Shown one piece after another: positions 48,402 to 60,400 of a DNA stretch of 64,000 bases. The notes beneath the pieces are model-generated. The model was not told the origin of the DNA and made no database searches. It worked only from the letters and a program-made list of their open reading frames with translations. This DNA is from Blattamonas nauphoetae (taxonomy: Eukaryota > Preaxostyla > Oxymonadida): assembly GCA_033064195.1 (NCBI GenBank), contig JARBJD010000192.1, positions 1 to 64,000 of the forward strand, given 5' to 3'. Each line of letters begins with the position of its first letter. Position 1 is the first letter of the stretch. The position numbers and the translations under genes are program-made.

Positions 48402-49812
48402 TCAACTCATGCCAGTCTGCCATTCAGCCGACAAAAATGGTGACCCAACCTCGTTTTCGAATGTTTCATCATCGTTCATGTCGAAATCTATCACAAATGT
48501 GACATCTTCATCAATCGCACCAGGAATGGAGATTTGATTCATGTTTTCTGAAATTTCTTTGGTGAATGTGTGTTTGAATGTCTGCTCGAATGCATCGTCA
48601 CATCCTTCTTCTCTCAAATTCACTTCTCGTCTCTTCTGTCGATCTGGTTGGTCGTGTTTCCATTCTTGCGTTCTGTCCAGCAAGCTTTCAAAGACAACTT
48701 CAATCGCATGTTCGTTCTCCATCTCGACCATCTGCCACAGTTCCCATTTCACAAGTTCAGACACAAAGGTTAAGTCGTGCTCGTCCGAGCGAAGTTGCAT
48801 GTTTGTTGTGTTTTTGTGGATCCAACAGAGACGAATTGCGAGTGTCCAGTACCGACTTCAGGTTGAAAGTGACTGCTTTGCAAAGACTCTGTCCATTCGA
48901 TCCAAACAAGAGGCGAGAGAGAGGATGATCAATGAAGAAAGAGGATGTTACATCTCCTTTCTTGTTTTCAATTGGGTCTGCTCTCTTCCTCTTTCGTTCG
49001 ATAGTCCGAACGAGCACATCCTCATCATCTTCCCATCCGTTGATGTTTGGTTGTGAAGCAGTGTTGGTTCGAGATGATCTCTGAACCCTTCCTGTTCCAG
49101 TGTCTGCATCAATATTCTCCCGCTGCCCTGAATTTCCGCTTCGTCCGTCTTCCACGTGTTGATAATGGTGAACACGAACCAGAAGATGCTTTGATTGGTG
49201 TCTTCGTGTTCGACTTTAGAGAAAAGTTACTGGACGACCATTGGGATGTGCGAAGAACAATAAAAGTTGGGGTCGTTGGTGGGACGTACTCACACTCAAG
49301 AGTTTTGTCAGGAAAAGCATGAAACCTCGATGTTCCTCAATCGACGACAACGAACAACGATTGCGACTGATCTGGACGAGTGACGGTTCGATTGGGATCA
49401 ACAAATCACACAGCACCAAATCTCGGATCATTCGAAGGCTTGAGTGGTTTGCAGTGGGGAGAGCTTTAGAAGGGTCGGTGGTGGTGAGAAAGACCATCGA
49501 AGAGAATGTTGAGAACCAAATCATAACTGTAGAATCGTTTGTGATTCGTTCCTACTTGAACTCTTCCATCTGACTCCAAACAGCAGCCAAGTCAACCCCA
49601 ATGTCTGCCAACTCCCTCTTCGCTAGATCGATCGATGACGACAAACTGATGAGTAGTAGTCGATTTTGTGTTGATCCAATCATTCTGAGAAGAATGTGTT
49701 CTTCACGATCATTTGCGAGGCCCCACAGTCCCCCCTCAAAGTGTTCTCGAACATGCAAGGCTGCTTTGCTCTCTTCCAGTCTCGTCATCCCACCATCTCC
49801 ACAATCATTCAA
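48402..49812 (-). pseudogene. Broken helical-repeat (ARM/HEAT-like) gene
   Basis: A frame at 49216-49524 (IRDLVLCDLLIPIEPSLVQIS) is clearly related to IRDVVLHEVLIPSEPSLVQIS in the gene at 54962-55985. The sequence continues in other frames: FSKVEHEDTNQSIFWFVF after a shift near 49.22 kb, then a Lys/Arg-rich region near 49.0 kb, and a final frame 48402-48800 rich in acidic residues ending FLSAEWQTGMS. At least three frame changes occur. No catalytic motif is seen, and the function of the family is unknown. Confidence 0.6.
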
Positions 49813-49949
49813 CTTTGTCCCTCAGCACCCCACAATCCATATTCAAGCACCTCCTCTGAAACACACAGACCCCCGCCATTCTCCTCAGTTTCTCTTCTCT
49901 TCTGAAACGAATAGTGCCCTTCTCACGCCATCTCACATTCAAACCAACT

Positions 49950-52900
49950 TCATCTTCTCCATCTTGTCACCAGAGACGAGAAGTCCATTCCAATAATCAA
50001 CTTTTGAAGACAAACTCGATGAATCGACTCCAGAAGTCCACCAATCACAACAATCCCACTTTCATAATCCGACAGAAACGACGATTGCGACACGGCAACC
50101 ATCACCACATCCAACAATCCATGCTTCACCAACTTCATCTTCGCCTCATCCGAACACGTCAGAACGAGGCGATGGAACATTTCGAGAGTGACGGAGACAA
50201 CAGCTGGAAAAGGACTCCTGAAAAGAAGATGAAATGAATGAAACGGCATACCTCAGATGATTGATCATGGTGAGAGAATGATCGAGAAGTGAACCAGATA
50301 AATGTGGGAGAGATGGAGAGAGTCGGATAATGATTGATGCCTGAATGACAGATTCGATGGTCTGATTGTTTTTCGAGCCGTTAGATTCGATGAGATCATC
50401 CAACAAAGAACTCACTGAACATGTCACAAGACTGCGAATGCCTCGTTCGAGGAAGAGAGATGGGCGGAGAGAGGGAGGATGAGAAGAGATCAGCGAAGGA
50501 AGATGAGCGAGAAGAGGAGAGTCAAAGCGAGAGGGAATGCTCAGCCAGTGCAGAGCAATCACAACATCTCGGCAATCTCGAAGACGTGTCACTTCTTCCT
50601 CATCATCTCGATGAGGTGTCAAAAGATTCTGGAACATCCACTTCAGAGACACACAATCTCCGAACGGGGCTGTAGTGGCAACCAAAGAAGGCAGGATACC
50701 AGTCAGGATAGGCTGATGGTCAGGTCTTGTTAAAAGCGGCTGAGATGGTCCGACGAACAGTCGAATGACGAGTGGAGGAGGGAAGAGAGAAAACAAGTCG
50801 AGAGTGTCAATTTTCATTGCGTCTTGGAGATCATCCATTGAGAGCAGGATGGCGAGATTGGATCGTCCCTTGTCAGTGAGGGGATGAAAGAGGCCGCGGA
50901 GGAGGAGAGAATGGAGACCGAAAAGTGGAGTGTGAAGGAATCGTGGTGAGTCCCTAGTGATCATTTCTGGGTTCGCTCTGAGAAAGGCAGACGGATGAGA
51001 GCGTGCTTGTCGTTCGAACAGAACTTCGATTGGGAAGACACTGCTTCTGTATTTCGGGTTGAGTGATGTGTGGTTCAGACAAAGTGATGGATCGATGATA
51101 CTATCGAGGTCTGGGACGAACAGGATGATTCTCGTCAATTCATCAGGGAAGGAAATGCCATGATCAAACGACAGAAGTGAGGTATAGCGGATGAAATCGT
51201 TGTAAAGCATCCGTTCGTAAGGAGAGGAATCTCTAAGTGTCTTGAAATGCTGGCAAATTCGAGTCAACACATTCTGCTGTCGTTCAAAGCGAAGCAGAAA
51301 GTCCTTCGCCCAGCGACGGGTTGTGGGATCCAGTGCTCGAACAGTCCAAAATATCTCAACAAACGAAATCGAGTAATCAAGCATCTCGACTTCTGACAAG
51401 TCTGCTGTCAGAAATCCGTCGAAGTCGAAAGAGTCGATGTCATCCACAATCTTTTCCACGTTTGTTGGGGAGGCGAGTCTGATGCGCTGCATCCAAAACC
51501 AGAGGAGGAATGTCTGTTCTTCCTTCGTCCCATCTCGAAACGCGAAGCGAAGGTTGTGGAATTGCGACTCGCTCACAATCTCCACTCCAATTACACCGAC
51601 AATCGCCATCAGCATGGCGAAAGATTGAACACGAAGGCGAGTACGAGAACTGCGGAGAGTCCAGAAAAGACGATCGACGAAGGCGGGTGGATCATCAATG
51701 TGGGACAGATTTCTGTGTACGGCGGAAACATAAAAGCATCGAATGAGTGAGTTGATAATGGTTTCATCATCTTCTTCATCAAACAGAGATGAGTTGAACT
51801 TCTCATTGGGATCAGGTTGAAGATGCACACTTTGAACGACATCGGAAAACAATGGATAATCAGTTGAACGCTGAGATGACGAATGGAGAAGAGGAGCAGA
51901 AATGAGGCTGTGGAGAGTGCTGATCATCCAAACGGTGTCTGATCGGGCAGGCGAGGAGGATGATTGTGTGTCGGGTGACGGTGGTGGTTGTGCCTCAAGT
52001 GAGAGTGATGCTGACGAAGGGTCAGTGTCGGTTTGGGAGAGTGTGAGAGACGAAGAGGAGCCACGATGAAGATCAGAGTTGACAATTGATGATTCAATTG
52101 TCGACATATCATCTGTCTCAGTTCGAAATTGGAAAGGGAGTTGATTCGATTCTGATGAAGTGAGCGAATGATCTGTCAGCGACGATGCGAGGTGAGCAGA
52201 CGGGAGTGGGAGTGAAGGAGGGCGAAGGGACATCAAGTGTTGGTGTTTCGACAGAAGAGACGTCAGAGTCGGTCGGAAGATCCAGGTTCGCAGAAACGAG
52301 ATGTCACACTGAAACATAAACACAAACAACAAATCAAATCAAACACGAAAACAAGAAGCACACCACAGTTTCCTCATTCGCAACAATCTTCCTCATCAAT
52401 CCCTTCCATCCCTCAAACGAGTCGAACTCTTCTCGCACCTTCTCTTTTGAGTATCGCTTCAGAGCATCCTTCACAGCATCCACAAATTCTTTCGAGTTTT
52501 CCACATCCTTCTGTCGGAACAGAGAATGCTCGGGCAAAATCCATTGTCCAGCTTGTGAAAACTGAACCACCAGTCTGGCAAAAGTGCGTCTGATTTGGGC
52601 ATGAATGATTGTCATTGATTCGCGACCGAAATTCGCGTGTAATTCGGGAATTACTTCGATGATGGCATCGAAATATGCAACTTCGGTTTCTTTTGGAAAC
52701 ACAATATCCTTCGATGCCACAAAAGAGTCCAAAATGTCAACCATGATTCGATTCATGATAAGAGGACGATTGTCAGGATCAACAGGAGAGTTCAGTGAAT
52801 GAAGATCTTCAAGAATCAGAAGAGATGTCAGAAAAAGTTCGCAGATGACAGAAAGGTCAGACGAGAAGGCGTTCTCGCGAAGTGTTGAACTGGTTGATGG

Positions 52901-53226
52901 AGGAGGATCTGAAACGAGGAAGAAAATAAAAAAATCAACAAACCGATGTGTGCAACACGATTGTTGCCAATCCGAATATCATCAGAGGTCAGAGGCGGGG
53001 CAGATGGCCATTGTTTGAGTCGATTGTCCAAAACGAGTACAACTTCAATAAACCATTCCATCAAATCCTTAAACATCAATGAAAACACAAGACACACTTT
53101 CCATGAGATTGTCCTTTCAGACGGATCATAAGCTCCGAGAAAATCTAGAAATGGTTTTGAGGTGTTTCTGAATGGAATCGCTTCAATATTCAAGAGATCA
53201 ATATGGTCATGGTTTTTAGAGATCAT
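49950..53226 (-). CDS. Intact helical-repeat (ARM/HEAT-like) protein, 1050 aa
   Basis: The exons 52944-53226, 52364-52908, 50252-52308 and 49950-50217 are joined by GT-AG introns of 35, 55 and 34 bp. The sum is 3153 nt, 1051 codons including the stop, with no break. The protein is helix-rich: an N-terminal part (WKVCLVFSLMFKDLMEWFIE), a Ser/Pro-rich low-complexity stretch early in exon 3, then repeated helical hairpins (RRWAKDFLLRFERQQNVLTRI) and a C-terminal region (VTLEMFHRLVLTCSDEAKM) ending SSLVTRWRR. Such large ARM/HEAT-like proteins form a many-member family in oxymonads (recognised from memory); their role is unknown and may be protein scaffolding. It is the uninterrupted counterpart of the gene at 18594-35522. 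Confidence 0.85.
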
Positions 53227-54017
53227 AATAAACGAATCTAGTTGGTGATTTAGTCGGTGAAATTATAGTATCAGCGGATCGGATGAGATCGAATGTGTTT
53301 CTTGAATCTTCTGTAGGATACGCTTTGCGACTCAAGGTCACGTCTATACGACAGATATTGCGATGTAGTCCTGGAGGGTTTGTGATAGAAAAAGAGTTTC
53401 AGCGAATACTCTTCGGGGAAATCAGTTGATCGTGCTAGAAAGTTGATCCATGGGTGAGATCAGTTCTTCATCAAGTGTGGCTACAAAACACGTTTTCTCG
53501 AAGTGATGATGGGAATCACAACATATTGTGAAGTACTGTTGATTGAGATGATATTTCACAAATTCCACAGTGAGAATCTCGATCAATTTCAAAGAATCCA
53601 GTCATCCTCGGTCCAGAAGTTAACTCCTCGCGGTTATGTTTCCCATATATTCACATCAATGATGGAAACGATAAAAGCTAGTGATTATGGGAAAAAGAAG
53701 ATTAGGCTCGTGAATAAACGACATATTGACTGAGAAAACTCGTGGAGAACAATTCGTCCAAAAGAAAGCACGAAGTACGAAAGGAATGATGAGATTGAGA
53801 GTTTCGGCACAAATTTTGAGAGAATTTGTGAACAGAAAAGAGTATCTTGGTAGCTTGATGGAAACATAATACTAAAAGTGCGGTCGTCCAGGAGGATCGA
53901 TTCAGAAAGGAGTGAAAGAGTGATGAGCACAACTGCGATCCGACCTAATAATTCGAATTTGCTCGATTCTGAGTGTACTGGACGTGACTGAAGATGGAAT
54001 GGTGACATGAGATGTGT

Positions 54018-54961
54018 TCATCGACGCCCAGCGGGTTGGGTCGGGTGGATTGGTGGTCGGGGAGGAAGATGTGGATTCTCGGATGGATGGTGAGGGGAGT
54101 GAAGAGAAGTGGGAGGATGTTGGGGAGAGGATCGGTGAGGAGAGTCAGACGGAAGAAGAATCGCGTTGCGGTTGATCACATCATTTCTCATCTTTTCAAT
54201 CTCTTCCTCACTTGTGTTCAGTGTTGTCACTCGCTCGACAATGCTCTTCATCGATGGTCGCTTCTCAGGGTCAATCGAAAGACATTCTGTCACCAACTCC
54301 GCCATCCCTTCTCGAACTCGATCCATCCGAGGAACAATCCCACTTCCCAACTGGCGCTGAGCATTGATCCCATCAACCTCTCCAAACGGTATCTGCCCCG
54401 TCTCAATCTCCCACAACATCAGGCCAAGCCGAAAAACCGTCCCATGAACGACGTCAATCACTGGCTTCCCATCGGCCACTTCAGGAGGAACCCACCGCTG
54501 TCCCTCGTCTTCAGCTTGCTTCACAAGTGATTCCCCAGTCGGATTCTTCGGTGCTGGGAGTGCTGGCACTTTAATCATCTCGCTCGTTTCTTTTCGGAAG
54601 AATATCTCGTCGTTCTCATCAAACAGAACCCAGTGCGACGTTAACCGAGAAAGGATCTCAGTTGTCGGATGAACTCGAACAATCAGCGCAAGTCCTTCCG
54701 AAACTCTCTTCTGAATCCTTCCTCGCTCAACTGTCGTCATCGTCTTCTTCTCTTTGTGAAGTCGAGAATAGAGTGTCTCGCGAACTTGCACTGTCACCTC
54801 ATTCGTCTTCTCCAATCCACATCCCATCGCAACAACAACCTCCGCGGGACCACTTCCTACCCCTTCTTCATTCAATTCAACGTCTTCTTCTTTTGGGGTT
54901 TGAGTCAGTTTGGTTTTATCCACCATCTCTGAGAAGGGATCGTGCGCGCTGCTGAAGACAC
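54018..54961 (-). pseudogene. Truncated copy of the receptor pseudokinase tail
   Basis: Reads SSAHDPFSEMVDKTK through the kinase-like C-lobe (GQRWVPPEV, LGLMLWEIETGQIPFGEV) to a Pro/Ser/His-rich end, closely matching the last 300 residues of the protein ending at 10568. The membrane span and beta-helix are missing. It begins abruptly at the duplication breakpoint, joined to the end of the helical-repeat gene at 54962-55985. With no signal or membrane segment it is unlikely to act as a receptor; if the reading continues from the neighbour it would be a chimera. Confidence 0.8.
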
Positions 54962-55985
54962 ACACAGTCTGAAGTGTCTGGGAACACAAGAGGTGAGAGA
55001 AGGATGAAAGGTGCTTGTGATCTTTGTGAGAATCAAATTCATCAATCTGAGGCTGACAACGAGAGTGATTCGTCGAGTGTCAGGCTCAGTTAAATGACCC
55101 GACAGCAGTTCATTCCCAAAACGTTCATGACTGCGAATGCGTTGAGCATCACAAACTCTTCCATGAGCTGATGATGGCAGACATGAAGTAGAGAACGAAC
55201 TGGCGTGGGCTGTCGTGTTCAACTTCCGAGAGAAGGGATTGGAAGACAATTGGGATGTGAAAAGAACAAAAGAAATCCAGGGTTGGTTGGTGGAAGGCAC
55301 TGATTTCGAAGATTGAGCACAACAATCGAAAAGTGTCTTGGGTTTCACTGCTCCACGACAAAATATGTGGATTGCGACTGATCTGGACGAGAGATGGTTC
55401 CGATGGGATCAACACTTCATGTAGCACTACATCTCGGATTGATTGAGGGTCTCTGCCGGAACTGGCTTTGAATGTCTGAAGATTGTGGGACAAAGTGAGC
55501 CAAACACAATGTTGGCATATTTGGACGATGTAGTTCAAAATTATCCCTTCGACAATCACTGAGAGATCACACAGAAGAGGTGACGACAGAAGTCTTGGAA
55601 TGAGGCTGAACGAAACAAGTGACAAGCGATGCGATGGTGACAAATGTCCGAAAAACGTTTGAAGCAATGTGAGCGCGTCTTTCATAATCGTCGGTGAAGG
55701 GGACGAGAGGAGAATTAATATTGAATCCACAAAGTCAGCTAGGGTGTTAGTTGACGAATATCCCAAGTTGAGCAGGAGATCATCGACGACGATTGGTTGC
55801 CCGTGATTGTTGTGCAGCGAGGACAAGAAAAGCGATGCTTTCTTTTCAAGCTCTTTATCCAATTTGCATCCATCTCGAACCATTGAAACAAGAGAGATGA
55901 AGGCTTGTGCAACAGTATCAACAGAAACCGGATCATCCGGATTCCACTTCACAAACGGAGAGTATTCTACGTCAATGAAATGAGA
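54962..55985 (-). pseudogene. Helical-repeat (ARM/HEAT-like) gene, 3' end cut by the duplication
   Basis: The main frame (to 55149) reads EYSPFVKWNPDDPVSVDTVAQAF, then SPSPTIMKDALTLLQTFFGHLSP and IRDVVLHEVLIPSEPSLVQIS, typical of the oxymonad ARM-like family. The frame is open upstream of any ATG; a TAG acceptor just before AATACTCTCCG suggests a short intron and an upstream first exon. After a frame change near 55.15 kb the sequence continues as VCDAQRIRSHERFGNELLSG to TSTFHPSLTSC and then meets the kinase fragment. The normal C-terminal end of the family is missing. Confidence 0.6.
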
Positions 55986-56439
55986 ATGAGAAAAAATGAC
56001 GGATACTATATGATGAGTTCATATGGGCGTGCTTTTCTCCTCTAAAAATGAGGTCACGGTAAAGAGTAAACCAATCTATGGCAAGATCAAAATCAATGAT
56101 GATATTCGATCTAGATTTCGCTTATTCTGTTGGCAAACAAAACCATCGATCAAGAGACTCTGATTGACATGAAATCAGAAAAGAAAAATTCTGCACCACG
56201 AGACAATGAGCTTTTTCATGAACCATGACACTTTTATGATGAATGGTCAATTCTGATGTCGTTGAAAAGAGATCACTTGTTCAAGAGACATCCACTTCAG
56301 ATTCCATTCTCATCAACACCTCCGATGTTGCTCATCCAATCCATCCCAGACACAATCCCATTTCAAGAACGATTGAGAACACGTTATGACGAATGATATG
56401 GAAACTGGCACAAAGGAAAGACTAAGGTCAGATGTAGCC

Positions 56440-57423
56440 CTAGAATAACTTGAAAAGGATGAAGATGACCAAGATAATGGCCAAAATATACAGAACGTAA
56501 TTATGTCCTCTGGGCAACATGGCACGGCCCATCATTTCGATCATTGTCGTTGGGTGGCGCCGTTTCAAAGATTTCTTTTGTGTCCCATACAGTACTTGTT
56601 CCATTTTCTCCGATTTCATTTTCGGAAATTCGATCGCACGAACAGAGCAATGATTAAAGCATCGGCCGCATCCAACACACGAGCTTTCCGTCCAGATAGG
56701 AATCTTCGCTTTAGCATCTTTTTCCGGCTTTGAGAGAGCGTTGTAAGGGCATACCGTCACGCACTTGTAACAACCTATGCAGACATCAGGGTTCAGCTTG
56801 ATGGCTCCAAAGCGGGTGGTTGGTTTGTGTCCAGCTTCATGTGTTGTTGAATTCTCAATTTGGTGCATGGGAGGGAAGGTCCCTGTTTCGATTGAAGATA
56901 CAAGTGATTTCCCAAAATCGTCTATCTTCTTCAGTTCTGAATCTCTTACAGCGTCATATGTTCCTCTGAGTGCTTGATAGGGAATACAATTATCCGGTGC
57001 TATGAATCCGTTGGTTCCGAGATATTTTGCGTTAGCATTCTTCGAATGAAGGTAGCTGGCGAGGTAGGTGCCTGCAGTTCCCGGAAAACCACCACAACTA
57101 GTAAATGAAAAGTAGTACTTCATGGAAGCGAAATGAGCAGTTGGGGATGCTTCTTCCGACAGAACGTCTGCCACTCCTTCGGCGATTGTGAAATGGGAAA
57201 CGTATGACCCAATTCCGACAATTTCTGCTTCACGGAGATCAGTCTGGTATTTTGTCAGGTGATATGTGTGGTTGGTTTCCTTCCGAGCGAGAAATTCTTT
57301 GAGGATAGCAAATCCATCGTGGAGAGTGACGTTGTGACCAGCTGCTTCAAGATGCTTCTGGTACGTGACTGCCATTGACTTGGTTGTTCCTGAATTGGAA
57401 AAGAAGAGAATGAGTGCTTTCAT
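56440..57423 (-). CDS. Tail-anchored flavodoxin / 2[4Fe-4S] ferredoxin fusion protein
   Basis: 327 residues, complete. Residues 1-175 are flavodoxin-like, with the FMN phosphate loop SNSGTTK at 9-15 and TSCGGFPGTAGTYL at 108-121. Residues 215-259 hold two [4Fe-4S] sites: C215, C218, C221, C225 (CIGCYKCVTVCP) and C249, C252, C255, C259 (CVGCGRCFNHC). All eight cysteines are present. This is the layout of EFR1-type flavodoxin-ferredoxins, common in anaerobic bacteria, which pass low-potential electrons between FMN and clusters. Residues 309-326 form one hydrophobic span (YVLYILAIILVIFILFKL) at the extreme C-terminus, so the protein is probably tail-anchored with the redox domains in the cytosol. 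No intron or targeting peptide is seen. A bacterial origin is likely (inference). Its redox partner is unknown. Confidence 0.88.
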   Translation of the reverse strand: MKALILFFSNSGTTKSMAVTYQKHLEAAGHNVTLHDGFAILKEFLARKETNHTYHLTKYQTDLREAEIVGIGSYVSHFTIAEGVADVLSEEASPTAHFASMKYYFSFTSCGGFPGTAGTYLASYLHSKNANAKYLGTNGFIAPDNCIPYQALRGTYDAVRDSELKKIDDFGKSLVSSIETGTFPPMHQIENSTTHEAGHKPTTRFGAIKLNPDVCIGCYKCVTVCPYNALSKPEKDAKAKIPIWTESSCVGCGRCFNHCSVRAIEFPKMKSEKMEQVLYGTQKKSLKRRHPTTMIEMMGRAMLPRGHNYVLYILAIILVIFILFKLF

Positions 57424-60400
57424 TTGCGGTCGAGTTGTTGGCTTGGGTCCGCATGTCCTGCCTGTCCTGTCCTACATGACAGTCAAAAAGAGGAGGACAA
57501 TTTGGATAAAAGTGCTGATGATAGGAAGTGAACCAGTCTCCTGCTTCGACTTACAGTGAAAAGCGAAAATGAAAAATGAGGAGAAATATGAGAGACTAAT
57601 GCATATTTTCTGTTTCAAAATCATTTAAAAAGTGTTTTTTCATACTATTCTGATGAAAATCGCGAAAGTTGTCCAAAAGCTGTCGATCAGCCCACCATAG
57701 GACAATCATAGGACAATCTTAAATCGGGCTCAAACCATAGGACATGAAAGCTTTTTGACACCTTCACAATAGTTGCGTCTCATTTTCACGATAAAATCGA
57801 GGGAGGACAATTGTCCTGTCCTGTCCTATCGTGTCCTATGGTGGCCCGATCTGTCCTCTCAAACCAACATTTTTATCAAATTGGTCTGAAATCAGCTAAA
57901 CGACACTTTTGTCGAAGCACACTGAGCGGCAGAGGTGCCATGTACACTCTTTTCTCTTTATTCTCTTCAAACTTTTCTCTCTCACATGTTTTAGACGATG
58001 GCTCTTATAATCGATTGGACACTTGAGATCGTCGAACTGAAATGAAATTTGATAAAATGATGGAAGTAGTTTGTTCTAATTTTGTTGGTTATTCCATTTT
58101 TCCCTTATTTTCCGTTTTCAATTGACATATAGTTGGTCTTCATCGCCACTTGCAACTGTCCTGAAGAAGACTGGATTCAGAATATCTTCGCCTTGTTGTA
58201 TAATCTTTTAATGATTTTCCACTCATATTTCCCTCATTCTCTGAATATTGATTCAAGATCTGTTCACGTGGGCGTGTCGGAATCTGAACTGATGAAAATG
58301 GAATGAGATCTAAGATGATACATAAATCCGTTTCCGAACTGATGGTTTGTCTTATCTCATTTACCGTTCTCTCCGCATTTGTCAATGATAGATTCTATGT
58401 TGGAGGCTTCAACAGGGAGAAGTGATAGGAAACACTATCGAATTGAGAAGAAGAGGAGATATTCAAAGAGAAGAGACAAGATGAGAGGAATACATCAGAA
58501 ATGTATATTAAGTGAGGAAGAGAAGTTGAAGAAAGAGAGACTGAAGACAGGATCATCCAAGATGAGAGTGAGGAGACATGGGATAGGGGAGACTGGAATG
58601 AACAATAGAAGAGATAGACGCATCAGCAATTCAAAGTTAAGATGTGCTTGAAAAGTCATTGGGCCAAGGACAAACAGATTCACACAACACTGAAAAGAAT
58701 GTCTGCTCTCTTCTCGTTCTTGCGAACTATTCGCCTCTTCCTTTCTCTTTTCTTTTCATCCATGTAGTCTCCTTCTTTTCTCTCTCATCAGCCAAGATGA
58801 TGAACTCAACCGAGGCTCGATCGACACCTTCGCCACATTAGGAGTTCGATAAACATCTGGAAAGTGAAGTGTGCCACTTATTGCTTCATTTATTTCAAGC
58901 CTCATCTATTCGATTCTTCCTTTTTCAATATCTTATTCTATCCTTCATCTCATGAGCTCGTCTTTTCTTCAAATTTCCTTCCTTCTTTCACCCCCTTTTC
59001 ATACTCTCTATGATCTTCTTTGTTTATCAGATACATTTTCTGCCTGATTTCCACTCTCCATCCTCGTCCTGAGACACCATACCGATGGATTCTCTCTGCG
59101 TCACAATTCGACAATCACAAGTCTCACTCCTCCAAACAATAACGGATGAATCACAACATTCCTCCTTCTAACCATGTCTGCCTCAATTTCGTTCATTTTT
59201 TGTTGTTATTTCTCGTATTAGTTCGGATCTGTCTATTCTTTGGGATCTTACCAAACAAACGATTGTCATAGTAAAATCGACTCATTGTGCCTCACCGTCA
59301 CTCTATGGAAGATGATTATCGCGAAGATATAGCAAGCGTCAACATGACATGATCTGATGCCAAATCATTCGCCATCGCTCCTCCCACCACAACACTCGTG
59401 TCTCGTCGTGAAGAATCCCACAGAACGAAACACCACATCAATTCAAGTCATTGCATGATCACTTCTCTCCAGACAGTTCATGACAGGATCCAAAGCATCC
59501 ATTTGATTCACCTCCAATTCACAAACATCCCCCTTGTCCAAATCAGCCTCTCTCGACAAATCAAATCCAACCTCATCATCCTAAAACAAAGGAAACACAC
59601 TATTCAACTCGATATCTCATACTAATCTTAATTCAGGTGAGATCAACTCCCAGTTCTATCAGCCTCTCTCCTGAACGAGACAAAATGTTAAACTTGCTCA
59701 GGTTCGATCTTCCTTCCTTTCTTTATGTCTCTTTGATAATTTCTCGTTCTTCTTCTCCATCAAGCTCCTCCATTCCTCGAACCACCCTAGCGTCTTCTTG
59801 CGCCTTTGCCTGTCCCCGCCATCTCTCTTCACATTCGCCCGCTTCAACACCAGAACAACAAAATGAAACACATTCTGCGACTTTCACTGCGTGATGGATG
59901 AAGATTAAACCCGTGGCATACATCATTTCCAGTGTCATTTGCTTTTGGATGCACTGGCTGTTTGTTTGACATCACCTTCACCAAAACTCTAATTTTTTTG
60001 TTTCCTGTTTCTCCATTTTGTGATAAAGGTGATCTGAAGAGGCCGTTTTGATATGTGGGGGTGTTGATCGGACCATCAAACTTTCAATTGACCTGATCGA
60101 ACCTGTTTCACTATTTTTGCTTCCGATTCATCAAAAATGAGCGTAAAAATGCACGATGAGCTGAAAAACGAATCAAAAACATTGTCTCGCATCACCTACA
60201 TGCTTTTTTGAACAGAACCCTCTCATCCCCTAATTAAGAGCCGATTCCACAGGACAATGTCAGAGGACACGGGTTTTTGGAGGAGGACATGCCGACCCAA
60301 GCCAATCGAGTTGTTGAATAAGACAGATCGGAGGATGGATGTTGGGCCCATTGATGAATCAGGTTGATCAAAATCAATCCGATAAAACTTATCGAATAAG

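Larger units (their letters stand above)
49950..54961 (-). repeat. Right (compact) copy of the inverted segmental duplication
   Basis: Counterpart of 9634-35522 in reverse order: kinase-tail fragment, 3' spacer (53227-54017) and helical-repeat gene. It contains none of the nine DNA elements found in the left copy, so it shows the pre-insertion state at each site. Confidence 0.9.

Noticed and set aside
58379-58651. Basic 90-residue frame as a small gene
   Set aside because: Lys/Arg/Ser low complexity, no start context, no family, and lies in an AT-rich spacer.
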